Positions 28,194-39,122 are shown, counted from the first letter of the stretch. The stretch is 46,272 nt of DNA from Chroococcidiopsidaceae cyanobacterium YX2bin18 (GCA_030446505.1 JAUJND010000028.1:1-46272); one strand, 5' to 3'. Program-made: numbers and translations. The notes: generated by a model from the sequence alone, not told the origin.

Positions 28194-29027
28194 GTGTCTA
28201 TTCACTTTGCCAAGTATCACGGACTGGGAAATGATTTCATTCTGATTGACAATCGCTCCTCATCAGAACCCTTAGTAACGCCAGAACAAGCCGTTAAGTT
28301 ATGCGATCGCAATTTTGGCATTGGCGCTGATGGCGTGATCTTCGCCCTACCCGGAGAACATGGCGCTGACTACGCAATGCGGATTTTTAATTCTGATGGT
28401 TCAGAGCCAGAAATGTGTGGCAATGGCATTCGTTGTTTAGCAGGGTTTTTGGCTAATTTAGACAATAATACACACAAAAACGGAACATATCGCATTCAGA
28501 CACTTGCGGGCATTATTACACCCCAAATAACTTCTCATGGTCGAGTGAGAGTTGATATGGGTGTACCAAAGCTACTTGCCGCTGAAATCCCTACTACATT
28601 ATGTCCAACTGATCAGAAAGTAATTAACCAATCAATGGATGTAGCAGGGCAATCTTGGTCTGTCACCTGTGTCAATATGGGCAACCCTCACTGTATTACT
28701 TTTGTGGAAGATGTGGCAGCTATCCCCTTAGAAATTATTGGTTCTCAGTTTGAGCATCACCCAGTTTTCCCTCAACGCACAAATACGGAATTTATCCAAA
28801 TAGTGCGGCGCGATTACTTAAAAATGCGGGTATGGGAACGCGGCGCTGGGGCAACTTTAGCCTGTGGAACGGGTGCTTGTGCTGCATTAGTTGCTGGGGT
28901 ATTGACTGGTAAATGCAATCGCACGGCTACGGTGGAACTTCCGGGTGGTTGTTTAGAAATTGAATGGTCATTAGACCGACTTTATATGACGGGACCTGCT
29001 GAGCGAGTTTTTACAGGTCAATTTTAG
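28194..29027 (+). CDS. dapF: diaminopimelate epimerase
   Basis: 277 residues from GTG 28194 with a good ribosome-binding site (TAGGAGA, 28181-28187). It converts LL- to meso-diaminopimelate for lysine and peptidoglycan. The two catalytic cysteines are C75 ([10 protein letters not shown]) and C224 (ACGTGAC), each in its usual motif; NDFILIDNR near residue 13 is also typical. There is no damage, as expected for a gene needed for the cell wall. Confidence 0.97.
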   Translation: MSIHFAKYHGLGNDFILIDNRSSSEPLVTPEQAVKLCDRNFGIGADGVIFALPGEHGADYAMRIFNSDGSEPEMCGNGIRCLAGFLANLDNNTHKNGTYRIQTLAGIITPQITSHGRVRVDMGVPKLLAAEIPTTLCPTDQKVINQSMDVAGQSWSVTCVNMGNPHCITFVEDVAAIPLEIIGSQFEHHPVFPQRTNTEFIQIVRRDYLKMRVWERGAGATLACGTGACAALVAGVLTGKCNRTATVELPGGCLEIEWSLDRLYMTGPAERVFTGQF

Positions 29028-29066
29028 CTAAACCGCTTTTGTAAACTAAACAGTTCTGGGATAATT

Positions 29067-29843
29067 ATGCAAGTTGATTCAGCTAAAAAATCTGCCTACC
29101 TGATTACTTTTGCAGTTAGTCATTACTGCGAAAAGGCACGCTGGGCATTAGAACGGCTCAGTGTTTCTTTCATTGAAGATCGTCATGTACCGGGTTTTCA
29201 TTGGTTATACATTCGTCCAGTTGGGGGTTCTGTTCCAGTTTTGGTAACTGAGGCGAAGACATTAACCGACTCCACGGATATTTTGCACTATCTCGATGCG
29301 ATCGCTCCAGTTAGTAGAAGGCTTTACCCTACTGATCCCAGTTTGCGCCAAGAGGTGATCCACCTCGCAGATTTATTTGATACACAACTGGGACCAGCTA
29401 TAAGATGTTGGGCTTACTTTTACCTGTTTAACAACCGCAAGCTAATCCAAGAGTTGTGGTGTGAGGGCGTACCACCTGTTGAACGCACGCTGTTGCCGAT
29501 TATTTTTCCCTTGCTGCGCTCTTTTGCCGTGCGAAAACTCAATATTACAGCAGAAACAGCAGCGGACTCTCTCAAGACGATTAAGCGAATCTCTCAAGAA
29601 AGTAACCAACCTGCTTGCTGATGACCGTTCCTACTCTTTGGTTGGCGATTACTTTTCGGCTGCTGATTTTACCTTTGCCTGTCTCGCCGCTCCTATCCTA
29701 ATGCCGCCAGAGTATGGGGGAAAACTGGTACAGTTACACGAGCTACCCGATGAAATGGCTGATGTACATCAGGAGCTACGGGAAACTCCGCGGGAGTATA
29801 TGGATTGCGCCTGTTTCGTGAACAGCGCCGCCGCACGTATTAG
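29067..29843 (+). pseudogene. glutathione S-transferase-like protein, frameshifted
   Basis: The first frame (29067-29621, 184 residues) has the thioredoxin-fold GST N-domain: ITFAVSHYCEKARWALERL, GGSVPVLVTE and DSTDILHYLD. Near 29600 the frame changes, and the next one carries the helical C-domain (VTNLLADDRSYSLVGDYFSA, ADFTFACLAAPILMP). A second shift near 29790 gives YGLRLFREQRRRTY and a stop at 29841-29843. Restored length is about 258 residues. The CxxC-like SHYCEKA site suggests Cys or Ser chemistry, but the substrate is unknown. Confidence 0.85.
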
Positions 29844-30024
29844 ATGCCAGAAGGTACATAACTGATCCATACATCGACGCAGTGGAGAGCTTTAGAACGT
29901 TAGATGTGTGATCGCGTATTTTTGTCACCAGTTATCTTACCCAAGTCCGAAAAGCTTTTAAGGTAGAATCTCCATCAACCAGACTGCGCTCAACGAACTC
30001 AGGAATTATCCTCAGATTTTGGGA
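29844..30024. other. spacer between convergent broken genes
   Basis: No gene or clear terminator is seen in this 181-bp gap between the GST-like and the beta-helix/SPOR pseudogenes. Confidence 0.4.
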
Positions 30025-31800
30025 TTAATTTAGTTGCTCCATAGTACCTCTTAAGCCATTACTTTTAACAAATTGCAGCATTTCATCAGCCTCAGATCGA
30101 TCGCTAAAAGCTCCTACTTGCATAAATACTTGCCCATTGGAGAAAGTGCGAAATGCACCAGGAACAAGCGATCGACAAAAGCTTTGTTTGCTTGCAGTTG
30201 CAGCATCAACTACTACCCGATAACGCAAACCAAGTGATGTTGCCCGCGTTGGTGGTAACGGTGGACTCCCGACTGTAGTACGTGTAGATACGGGAACTTT
30301 TTGGAGGTTGCGATTGTTGCCAATTGGAATATTGCCGCTAGGAACAGTAGCAAGTCAGATTCTCTAATCTGTGCAGATTGTAATACAGGCATCTGGGCTG
30401 TATTGCCGATTGGTGGTGGTGCTAATGGTTGAGAGGGAGTTTGAGGGACGGGAATTTCTATTGTCGTGTCAGAACCAGATGCGGCAGGTAGTTTGGTATT
30501 GTTAGCACCAAGAGTATCCACTTGAATAGGCTTAGTTGAATTAACCTGAATAAAATTTAATGCCTCTGGCGCACTGCTCCGTGTTGACGGCAATTGCGAT
30601 ATCGATGCTGGCGGCGGCACAGGGATAATTATCGGTTCTGTTGTCGTTACGGGGACGCTAACCGGATGGGACAACGGTGCTGATTTTGATTGTAAGACTA
30701 CTGGAACTGCCGACGCTTCATTTTGAGGATTTCGAGCCAGTTGCAGAATTGCTGGGGTAGCAACTTTAATTCCAGCTAAATCAATACTGCCACTGATCTG
30801 GGCGTTAGCTAACTGATTACCAAAGGCAGAGATTACTTGTTTCGAGGCGCTACCATTGATGTCATAACGCCCATTTTCGCGAAATATATTGCCTCCCGGT
30901 TCTGTCTTTGTTCCTAAATCCGGCTGACTAGTAGCGATCGCCTAATTAGCCCATCTTCTGTATTGCCCTCAATTAGATTACGCCGCAATATTGGCTTTGA
31001 GTTCGCCTGAGTTACTATTCCGGTTCTGTTTTGCGTAATCCGATTGCCTACTAGAATCGGTGCAGCTTTTTGGGCAATGTTGATCCCAAATCCCGTTTTT
31101 TCAAACACATTCTCCCGTATCTCAGGTCGAGATACACCGTAAATCGTTATTCCATTCGCTCCGTTCTGATAAAAGTAATTACTCCGAATAGTTGGCGCAC
31201 TATTGCCAGTAATTGAAATACCGTCATGGCTTATTTCCTGGTAAAGGTATTGTCACTACTACTGGGTGACTCGATTCAATCCATAGCCCATAACCACGCG
31301 GGTTAGGATTGGTTACAGTTACTCCGGTAAGACTGGCTTGGGTTAGCGCCAGAATTGTGATGTTTTGCCGAGCGAACGTGGGACTAAGGAAAGTACCTCC
31401 TCCTTGATTAAAATATTGCTACCTCTGGTACGAGGATTACCTTGAATAGAAACACCCTGTTTTAGCCGTAGGGGAAACGTCTCTCAGAAGATGTGTTGTA
31501 GAGCACTACAGGAGCAAGCATAATTACACTGCTAGGCTGGGCAGATTCCAACGCTTGGGTAATTGTTTTAAATGGCGCACTATGGCTACCATCGCCAATA
31601 GTTTTATCCGCAATAGTTGGATCGACAAATAATACGTGTTGCTGAGATCTTGGCTTACTCACTACAGAACCTGATTTTGCAGCAATTGCTGTGATGGTCT
31701 CCAGCGTTAATCCTGATTTACTCCAGCCAAGCAAAGTAATACTTACTAAACCAATTCCCGTCACGGTGTTCAAGCGACGGATTCTAGTTATCATAGACAT
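30025..31800 (-). pseudogene. secreted parallel beta-helix (DUF1565-like) protein with SPOR domain, frameshifted
   Basis: From about ATG 31800 the order is: signal helix (TVTGIGLVSITLLGW), a DUF1565-type start (LFVDPTIADKTIGDGSHSAP, FKTITQALESAQPSSVIML), beta-helix repeats (NVFEKTGFGINI, AAPILVGNRITQNRTGI, SKPILRRNLIEGNTEDGLI), a Pro/Thr/Ser-rich linker, and a C-terminal SPOR domain (LRYRVVVDAATASKQ, QVFMQVGAFSDRSEADEML). At least five frame changes or stops interrupt it (near 31480, 31400, 31230, 30950 and 30350). SPOR domains bind denuded peptidoglycan, so the intact ancestor was probably an envelope protein. Its function is unknown. Confidence 0.82.
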
Positions 31801-32022
31801 AAGTATATCTACCCATAGGGCTGTCCTAGCACAGGAATAGCTACGGTTCAGTCTTAAATTCACGGCACTCCTCCAACCGACCTGGAATAAACGAAACACT
31901 CGTTACCAGATAGTGATAACACTTCGTAACATGTGTAAAGCTTGATCTATTCTGCTACGTTATACAGCCGATGCAGGGCAAAATCAATGGGATCACACAC
32001 AATAAAATGATCGTGTTAACTA

Positions 32023-33165
32023 ATGCTGATAATCACTCCTAATGTGTGGAGGCTTGCTGATACGATGAATATACTAATGAGTTTGTTCCGATGGTCGCTC
32101 CCTCCCGCAAAGGGCAAGTACAGCCCGCTGTTTGCCGCATCCTGTGATGCCAACTTAGACCGTGCTCGTGAAGGGTTACGGATTATTGAAGAATGGTGTC
32201 GCTTTGGTCTCAATAGCGTCCAACTAAGTGCGGAATGCAAACAACTACGCCAGGAATTAGCTAGTTGGCACAGCCCGGAACTGCGTGCGCGCGAGATACC
32301 CCCGGAGATCCTGGTACTGAGCTTACCCATCCCCAAGAAGAACAACGTTCTAACCTGCAATTGTTGTTGCAAGCTAACTTGTCGTGTGCAAGAAGCGCTA
32401 CGGGTACTAGAAGAATACGGCAAGCTTTACCACCCAAAAATGGGAGGCGCATTTAAGCAGATGCGCTATCAGGTCTATACCCTAGAAAGCCGATTGCTGG
32501 GTTATCAGCGCCACCAGTTATTATTACAATCTCACTTGTATCTTGTTAGTTTTCCTTCAGAAACGCTGTTTAACGTTGTAGAAGCTGCGCTTGTTGGGGA
32601 CTAACGCTGGTGCAGTACCGACAAAACTGCTGATGATCATGTCCGGCTCATTCAAGCTGAGAAACTCCGCCAGCTTTGCCGTGAATATGGGGCAATGTTC
32701 ATCATTAACGACCGCGTGGATTTAGCATTGGCAGTAGATGCCGATGGTGTGCATTTGGGGCAGGAGGACTTACCAATTGCGGTTGCGCGACAGCTACTTG
32801 GTCCGCAGCGGATTATTGGTCGTTCTACAACTAATCCAGAAGAAATGCACCAGGCGATCACGCAAGGGGCAAATTATATCGGCGTTGGTCCAGTTTATGA
32901 GACACCGACTAAAGCGGGTAAAGCAGCAGCAGGCTTAGAGTATGTTCGCTACGCCGCTCAACATTGTTCTATTCCCTGGTTTGCGATCGGGGGAATTGAT
33001 GTGGATAATGTGCATGATGTGATAGCAGCTGGGGCAGAGCGTGTTGCAGTGGTGCGAAGTCTGATGCAGGCACAGCAGCCTACTTTAGTAACTCAGTATT
33101 TCCTTTCCCAAACCGCGCGTCATGTCCGCACTTCTAAAGTAGATTTTACCCAGTCTCATGTCTAA
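32023..33165 (+). pseudogene. thiE: ThiD2-ThiE thiamine phosphate synthase, frameshifted
   Basis: The cyanobacterial form has an N-terminal ThiD2 domain (FAASCDANLDRAREGLRIIE, RVQEALRVLEEYGKLYHP) and a C-terminal TIM barrel (IINDRVDLALAVDADGVHLG, GRSTTNPEEMHQA, NYIGVGPVYETPTKAG, AIGGIDVDNVHDV). Two compensating shifts near 32292 and 32383 replace about 30 residues with missense while keeping the frame open. Uncompensated indels near 32600 and 32617 then break the barrel before its first conserved Asp. The product cannot join the thiazole and pyrimidine moieties. The stop overlaps thiS by 8 bp, so an operon is likely. No TPP riboswitch is visible upstream. Confidence 0.88.
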
Positions 33166-33370
33166 TCAGATTACACTTTCTGTAAACGGTGAAACTCGTA
33201 CCTGTTCTGCTGAATTTCCGCTAGTTGATCTATTACAACAACTTGGGTTTAATCCCCGGTTGGTGGCTGTAGAGTATAACGGCGAAATTTTGCACCGCCA
33301 GTTTTGGCAGGAGATACAGATGCAACAAAGCGATCGCTTAGAAATAGTTACAATTGTCGGCGGCGGTTAA
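33158..33370 (+). CDS. thiS: thiamine biosynthesis sulfur carrier ThiS
   Basis: 70 residues with a ubiquitin-like fold and the required C-terminal glycines (EIVTIVGGG), whose thiocarboxylate donates sulfur to the thiazole ring. Segments ITLSVNGETRTC and LVDLLQQLGFNPRLVAVEYN are typical. It overlaps thiE by 8 bp and is intact, although its operon partner is broken. Confidence 0.93.
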   Translation: MSNQITLSVNGETRTCSAEFPLVDLLQQLGFNPRLVAVEYNGEILHRQFWQEIQMQQSDRLEIVTIVGGG

Positions 33371-33433
33371 AACTAGCCCCCTTACCCCTGTACTCGATAA
33401 AATTAAGGAAAGTTACAAAAATAAGTAGGCTGC

Positions 33434-34042
33434 ATGATTCCGATCGTTATTGAACAATCTGGTCGCGGTGAACGCGCCTTTGATATCTATTCCCGCCTGC
33501 TGCGGGAGCGGATAGTTTTTTTAGGGCAACAGATTGATGCCAACTTAGCTAACTTAATTGTTGCCCAACTGCTGTTTCTAGATTCTGAAGACGCGGAAAA
33601 AGACATCTATCTGTATATCAACTCCCCAGGGGGTTCTGTATCGGCGGGAATGGGCATTTTTGACACCATGAAGCATATCCGCCCAAATGTCTGCACCATT
33701 TGTACAGGGCTAGCAGCGAGTATGGGCGCTTTTCTTTTGAGCGCTGGTACTAAGGGTAAGCGAATGAGTCTGCCACATTCTCGAGTTATGATCCACCAAC
33801 CACTAGGAGGAGCACAAGGACAAGCAACCGATATTGCAATTCAGGCAAAGGAGATTCTGTACCACAAGCGGCAACTCAACCAGTACTTAGCTGAACATAC
33901 TGGGCAGCCACTAGAGCGGATTGAACAAGACACCGACCGCGACTTCTTCATGTCCCCCAATGAAGCAAAGGATTACGGGCTGATTGACCAGGTGATCGAT
34001 CGTCATGCTGTTGGCACTAGACCAATGGCTGCGCTCAGCTAG
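33434..34042 (+). CDS. clpP: ATP-dependent Clp protease proteolytic subunit
   Basis: 202 residues. The catalytic triad is S96 (GLAASMGAF), H121 (VMIHQP) and D170 (DTDRDF). It assembles into a tetradecameric barrel with a Clp ATPase for cytoplasmic protein turnover. The motif [19 protein letters not shown] is standard. Cyanobacteria carry several clpP/clpR genes; this one has all catalytic residues, so it is a ClpP and not a ClpR. It has its own start 63 bp after thiS. There is no damage. Confidence 0.95.
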   Translation: MIPIVIEQSGRGERAFDIYSRLLRERIVFLGQQIDANLANLIVAQLLFLDSEDAEKDIYLYINSPGGSVSAGMGIFDTMKHIRPNVCTICTGLAASMGAFLLSAGTKGKRMSLPHSRVMIHQPLGGAQGQATDIAIQAKEILYHKRQLNQYLAEHTGQPLERIEQDTDRDFFMSPNEAKDYGLIDQVIDRHAVGTRPMAALS

Positions 34043-34063
34043 TTGGAGGGAGCTAAAGAGTAG

Positions 34064-34084
34064 TTTTGAGTTTTGAGTTTTGAG
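34064..34084. repeat. heptanucleotide repeat, three copies of TTTTGAG
   Basis: Three perfect tandem copies of TTTTGAG just after clpP. Such short tandem heptamers are typical of intergenic regions in Nostocales and relatives. Confidence 0.7.
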
Positions 34085-34140
34085 TTGAAGAAAAAAGAAG
34101 GTAAGAGTAATTTCCGGATTGCTTCTTTGTAACCGTCGCA

Positions 34141-34187
34141 GGCTCCGCTCAACATTCAAAACTTAAAACTCATAACTATTTTTAGTC
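34141..34187. repeat. 47-bp inverted repeat, left copy
   Basis: This element, from GGCTCCGCTC to TTTTTAGTC, is the exact reverse complement of 38144-38190. The two copies flank the 34.2-38.1 kb block with an unknown conserved gene and the RNase R-like gene. Confidence 0.85.
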
Positions 34188-34202
34188 CCTGTATTCTGTC
34201 TT

Positions 34203-35006
34203 TTAGCGAGAAGGTAAGGATTCTAGATAATGCAGGAATTCTAATAGCTCCTGATCATTAAGATGTTGGCGCGATCGCTTGCCGTAAGTCTGTTCCAAGT
34301 ATTCCCGCCCTTGCTGATTATTCCAGCCTAATCGCTTAAGTTCCACGCTAGTACGAGCGATCGCATCAGATAAATCAATTGGTTCACTCGTCGTAATCTT
34401 TTCAGCTAGTGTCTCACCTGGAGTTGTCGCACTTTCTTCAGGGTTATGGCTACGAGGTACTAATGGCATTACCTTGCTAAAGGAAGGTGGATTACTACTG
34501 TTGCTTTGGAGATTATCTGCCATCTCAAACTCCAAGACATTCGGTTCTTGATTCGCAGCAGCAGATACCGTCAAGCGAGAGTTCTCTTTAAACGCAGGAG
34601 ATACTGCCCCCTCAGGTGTTAATTCTGCTAGAGGGGACGGTGCGACAGATAAATAGGTTGAGTCATTCAACTTAGATATTGGATTAGCTTGGCTCCGGTT
34701 CATTTGAGTGATTAGCTCTGGCGAAACTATGGGATTTATTTGTATTGCTTGCTGGGGCGCGTCGCTAGATAATTGACTTGTAGTCTCTGACATACTGCTT
34801 TGGGTGCCAATTGCCAGAACTGCTAGTGCTCGCTCTCTGGCTCTGTCTTCTGCTAACTCCGGTGTTTCCGCGCCTGCCATACCAGTAGCACGAGTTATAC
34901 CCTCGACTTGAGCCGACACGCGAACAACAAATTTCCCTTGATAAATGCTTAGTAACTCAGAAATGAGACTACCTGTAGGATAGCGAGCTTGGAATTGAGC
35001 TAACAT
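34203..35006 (-). CDS. conserved protein of unknown function, probably cyanobacterial
   Basis: 267 residues, intact. The N-terminal 60 residues form a compact domain (YPTGSLISELLSIYQGKFVV, RVSAQVEGITRATGMAGAET) that ends in an Ala/Glu/Arg helix. The middle, about 70-190, is Ser/Thr/Pro-rich and probably disordered. The C-terminal 60 residues have a conserved-looking module (RTSVELKRLGWNNQQGREYL, EQTYGKRSRQHLNDQELLEF) followed by HYLESLP. A signal peptide or membrane helix is absent. The two ordered ends joined by a linker suggest a scaffolding or nucleic-acid role, but I cannot assign a family. Confidence 0.75.
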   Translation of the reverse strand: MLAQFQARYPTGSLISELLSIYQGKFVVRVSAQVEGITRATGMAGAETPELAEDRARERALAVLAIGTQSSMSETTSQLSSDAPQQAIQINPIVSPELITQMNRSQANPISKLNDSTYLSVAPSPLAELTPEGAVSPAFKENSRLTVSAAANQEPNVLEFEMADNLQSNSSNPPSFSKVMPLVPRSHNPEESATTPGETLAEKITTSEPIDLSDAIARTSVELKRLGWNNQQGREYLEQTYGKRSRQHLNDQELLEFLHYLESLPSR

Positions 35007-35808
35007 AATACACCCACAACTTCAATGTCTATTGGATAAGGAGATTGCTCCGTTACGGTTTAAGTAAACCTATCTCCAACAGCTGGATTCGGTACACATC
35101 CACCCTTTTTAGGGCGAAGCCTATACTAATTAATATCTTAGTTGCTAGAATCATTGTAAATAGCCGTTTTTTTGCAGTACGTTTACTTAGAATAGTAATA
35201 AGGATCAAACACCCTCACGCTTCTAGCTAGCTACTAACTTAAGTGTTTCCGATTCCCTAAATAGGGCAATTAGGTTTAGTGGCAGTTGTTCGAGATGAAT
35301 AATCTAAAGTCTAACGGCTTAACAGTAGCTTCAAATAAACAATTAAACATCTACAATCTCGCTCATAGTGCTGCTTGCTTATCCATTTCTCAGACATCTA
35401 TGGGCAAAGTGTAGGGTTCTTGAATTAGAAGCATCTTGCTTGCCGTTGTGGTTCGGACAATCCCTGACGTTGCTTTGCACTTGCGCTTCCTCATGACGAG
35501 GGTCATTTTATAAATTGGGTTAGTTAGTCGAGTGTTCAAGTCAATGCACTGCCAAAGCACTAAACATACAGGCGAGCAAGCTTAGGGTGAGGCTAGTAAA
35601 ACAAGCGCATTTGTAGGCGTTGGTAGCGTAACAGAGTTCTATAAGGCGATCGCCACACTGGAATCTCACTTTGTCTGCTAAACTCTACGCGAGGTTTGGA
35701 GGTAGGGACGCTACATCGTAAACGTGCTTTTGAAAGCGTCTGGGGAATTCTCTCGCAGCAATATTGATACAAAAAGGACGATTTTGTGACCGGAGGTCGG
35801 TTCGCTAC
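35007..35808. other. 802-bp intergenic region upstream of the RNase R-like gene
   Basis: No gene or homology is recognised on either strand; stops are frequent in all frames. A HIP1 octamer lies near 35647. The stretch could hold decayed DNA or promoters for the divergent genes at its sides. A short tract before 35809 (GACCGGAGGTCGG) includes a possible ribosome-binding site, CGGAGG. Confidence 0.4.
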
Positions 35809-38132
35809 ATGGAATTTTCAATCGCTACACTGCTTGCCAATTTTACTAATGACAAATTAGTTGCTGCTAAAGTACTGGAAAAAAAACTTGATTGCCAGAA
35901 CGATAACTGTCTGCAAAAACTACACATTGCCTTAGATGTACTTGAGAAAATTGGCATTGTCGTAAAAGATCGCGGCAAGTATCGCCGAGTCCAAGAAGAA
36001 GACATCATAGAAGCAAAGCTCCGCTGTTCTAGTAAAGGGTTTTGCTTTGCAATTCAAGAAGCAGAGGGAACGGAGGATATATACATCCGTGAAAGCCATT
36101 TGAGTAATGCCGGGAATGGCGATCGCGTTTTAGTACAAATGACGAAAGAAGGCAGCCGCCGCCGTAGTCCAGAAGGAGAAGTACTACAAGAGCTGGAACG
36201 CGCGAATCACAGTCTACTTGCACGGATCAAACAGACTTCCAAAGGTTTCCGGGCTGTTCCCCAGATGATCGGCTGCTATTTGAAATTGAATTGCCGGATG
36301 AAAAGAATTTAGCTGAAGCGGTCGATCACCTTGTCCATGTAGAAATCCGGCGCTATCCATTAGGACAATCTCCCCCGATTGGTGGAGTAGTGCAGATTTT
36401 AGGCAGTGATGCGGAAGCCGCCTCTGCTGTAGATCTTGTGTCTTGCAAGCACGACTTGCCGCGTAACTTTAGCGCCACTGTGCTAGAAGCAGCGGCAAGT
36501 TTACCAAATCAATTGACTAAACAGATCAAGCAGCGGTTGGATCTGCGATCACTGCTCACCCTTACCTGTAAAACTGAGGATGGCGTTGCCGACTCCCACT
36601 TAATTGCGGAAAATGCTTTTACCTTAGAAAAAACCGCAGCCGGACAGTGGCAGCTGGGCGTTCATATTGCTGATGTTGCTTACTACGTCCCACCCGACTC
36701 GCCGCTTGACCGGGAAAGCCGCAAACGTGGTAGCTGCGTTTATTTGGGGGAAACAGTGCTGCGGATGTTACCAGAGGATGTGGAACAGCGCTGCTCATTG
36801 TTGCCCGGCAGCGATCGCTTAGCAATCTCAGTATTACTTACGATTGATGCAGCTACTGGGCAACTAGTAGAATTTGAGATTCAACCGAGCGTTATTCAAG
36901 TTGACTATGAACTGAGTGAACAACAAGTAGAAAAAATTCTTACTGGTCAGCTAGAAGATAGCCAAGACTTGAGTGCAGTAGTTGGGAAGCTAGAGCAACT
37001 ATCAGCCTTGAGTCAAGCAGTAAGAGACCAGCGACAACAGCGAGGAAGCTTTGAACTCAAACTGCCGCAACGCCAATACCCCTATTACGATGAAGGACTG
37101 TTGGGGGCAATCGTGGTTGCTCCGTCGATGGGTGAAGCAAAGTTATTGCCTTCAGGTTCAGCGCTGTTGACGGAGTTAGTGATTTTAGCAAATCAAGCAG
37201 TAGCAACTCACTTGCAAGCGCTGGGTGTTCCGGCAATTTACCGCGTGCAATCGGCTCCTGAAGTAGAGGACGTGCAGGAGATGATTAAATTAGCAAGCAA
37301 TCTGGGAGTTGAACTGCGGTTAGACGAGGAAGAAATTGTTAGACCCGCTGACTTTAAACGCTTTACGGAGCAGTTTGCCCTCTCGCCTTCTGAGCAAGTC
37401 TTAACTTATTTGTTACAAGAAACCATGAAGAATGCTGTTTACAGTGCTACGCAGGGGTTTCACTTTGGTCTGGCGAATACGAGTTATACCCGAATTAATT
37501 CTCCCTTACGGCGTTACCCAGATTTACTAGTACAACGCGTATTACAGATCCTATTTGAGCAGGGGCGCGATCGCCGTACGACAAGAGCAAAAGAGCGCGT
37601 CAATTTGCGTCATAGCTCCTCCCACGGTGAAATTAGTTGGAACGTCCTACCGCCAGAAATCCATCAGGAACTAGAACTTGAGTTGGGTAAGCTTATTGTC
37701 CGCCTCAATGAGCAGGAAAAAGAAGCGCGGGATGCCGAAGACGATCTAATAGGGCTGCAAAAAGCTCAGTTAATGAAACAACGCACAGGCGAAGTTTTTC
37801 AGGGGCTGATAACTGGGGTGCAGTCTTATGGGTTCTTCGTCGAAATCGCAGTCCAAGCTGCCAACGGTAGGCTGCTTCGGGTGGAAGGGTTAGTACACGT
37901 TAGTTCGCTTAAAGATGATTGGTATGAGTATCGAGCGCGGCAACAGGCACTGTTTGGTCGCAAAAATCGTGCTTCCTATCGACTAGGCGATCGCGTAGCT
38001 ATCCAGGTTAAAAGTGTCGATTACTACCGCCAGCAAATTGACATGGTGACTGTGAATGAACTTGATGGCGAAGATATAGAATCCGAAAACTTAATTGAGT
38101 CGAGTTCTGAAGCTTATGCTGATGATGAATGA
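35809..38132 (+). pseudogene. rnr: RNase II/R-family exoribonuclease, single frameshift
   Basis: ATG 35809 begins MEFSIATLLANFTNDKLVAAK. After SKGFRAVP the frame breaks in a C tract: four C at 36259-36262 where five would restore PDDRLLFEIELPDEKNLAEA. The rest (to 38132) is clean, about 775 residues restored. The RNB domain has VHIADVAYYVPPDSPLDRES, GSCVYLGETVLRMLPEDVEQ and GSDRLAISVL with its metal-binding Asp residues. An S1 domain ends the protein (GEVFQGLITGVQSYGFFVEI). The enzyme degrades structured RNA 3' to 5'. With only one lesion, a sequencing error in the C run is a real possibility. The ATG 35809 is preferred over ATA-region starts because it begins the conserved block. Confidence 0.85.
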
Positions 38133-38143
38133 AACAGACAGGA

Positions 38144-38190
38144 GACTAAAAATAGTTATGAGTTTTAAGTTTTGAATGTTGAGCGGAGCC
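38144..38190. repeat. 47-bp inverted repeat, right copy
   Basis: Exact reverse complement of 34141-34187. It begins 11 bp after the RNase R-like stop. It is followed by a GC-rich hairpin. Confidence 0.85.
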
Positions 38191-38217
38191 GCCGCCGTTC
38201 TCTTAGAGAACGGTGGT
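38191..38217 (+). terminator. GC-rich hairpin after the RNase R-like gene
   Basis: CCGTTCTC (38195-38202) pairs with GAGAACGG (38206-38213) over a three-base loop; wobble pairs extend the stem to about 12 bp. GAGAAAAAAA follows but not a T tract, so termination on this strand is uncertain. Confidence 0.55.
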
Positions 38218-38507
38218 GAGAAAAAAATGTGGGAATTGCTCTTGCCTTCTTCTCTCCTTAATTCAAAACTTAGAAATTAACGGTCAGCACGCCAGTTCAA
38301 CGCCAATTTGACGCGACTTGCTACAACGGGGGAAAATATGCACACAACTGGCTCCTCAACGGGATGAGAGATTACGTCCGTAATTATTCCCCAAAACTTT
38401 ATCGGGAACCCCCGCACACGACTGGCTCCGAAAAGCGCGAGCTACCGCAAGCTCAAAACTCAAAACTACCCTCTGCTTCCCTTGCTTTGCCCTACAGTAG
38501 AATTTAA
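38218..38507. other. intergenic region with short dispersed repeats
   Basis: No gene. ACACAACTGGCTCC (about 38342) and ACACGACTGGCTCC (about 38417) are near copies 75 bp apart, and CTCAAAACTCAAAACT occurs near 38451, related to the heptamers near 34.06 kb. Confidence 0.45.
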
Positions 38508-39122
38508 ATGTACAACATACCACTTATATTGGGCGTTTCTGGGGCATCGGGTCTGATCTACGCTGTACGTGCTCTAAAGTTTCTCCTAGATGCGGATTAT
38601 ACTATTGAACTGGTTGCTTCCAAATCAACATATATGGTTTGGCAATCCGAGCAGAATATCCGAATGCCGATAGAACCAGACCAACAAGAGCAATTCTGGC
38701 GGCAGCAGGCTGGAGTTGAGGTTAAGGGTAAACTACGTTGCCATCCCTGGGGCGATGTCGGAGCCAATATTGCTAGTGGTTCCTTTCGCACTCTGGGTAT
38801 GGTTGTGATTCCGTGCAGTATGGGTACTGTAGCAAAGCTTGCGTGCGGATTGAGTTCAGATCTACTAGAGCGCTCAGCTGATGTGCAGTTAAAGGAGGGA
38901 CGGAAACTGGTTATCGTACCCCGTGAAACTCCTTTTAGCTTGATTCACTTGCGTAATTTAACCGCTTTGGCAGAAGCCGGAGCTAGAATTGTCCCTGCTA
39001 TCCCTGCCTGATACCATAATCCCCAAACTATCGAAGATTTGGTGGACTTTGTAGTAGCCCGCACCTTAGATCAACTGGACATTGACTGCATTCCAATCCA
39101 ACGGTGGCAAGGGCGTAATTAA
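38508..39122 (+). pseudogene. ubiX: UbiX flavin prenyltransferase with an in-frame TGA
   Basis: The full frame gives 204 residues, the family length. The first 167 are complete: GVSGASGLIYAVRALKFLLD with the FMN-binding Ser region, VIPCSMGTVAKLACGLSSDL and LVIVPRETPFSLIHLRNL. A TGA at 39009-39011 then replaces the Trp codon in the conserved IPAWYHNPQTIED. The same frame continues with YHNPQTIEDLVDFVVARTLD to a stop at 39120-39122. UbiX makes the prenylated FMN used by UbiD decarboxylases. The loss removes the last 37 residues, which in homologues contribute to the active-site region of the dodecamer. The lesion is a substitution, not a homopolymer slip. Confidence 0.9.

Noticed and set aside
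31900..32022. TPP riboswitch upstream of thiE
   Set aside because: The expected CUGAGA and ACCUGAUC-type elements are not present in this gap.
36250..36300. Programmed frameshift in the RNase R-like gene
   Set aside because: The site is a short C run without a slippery heptamer and stimulatory structure, and other RNase R genes do not use frameshifting.
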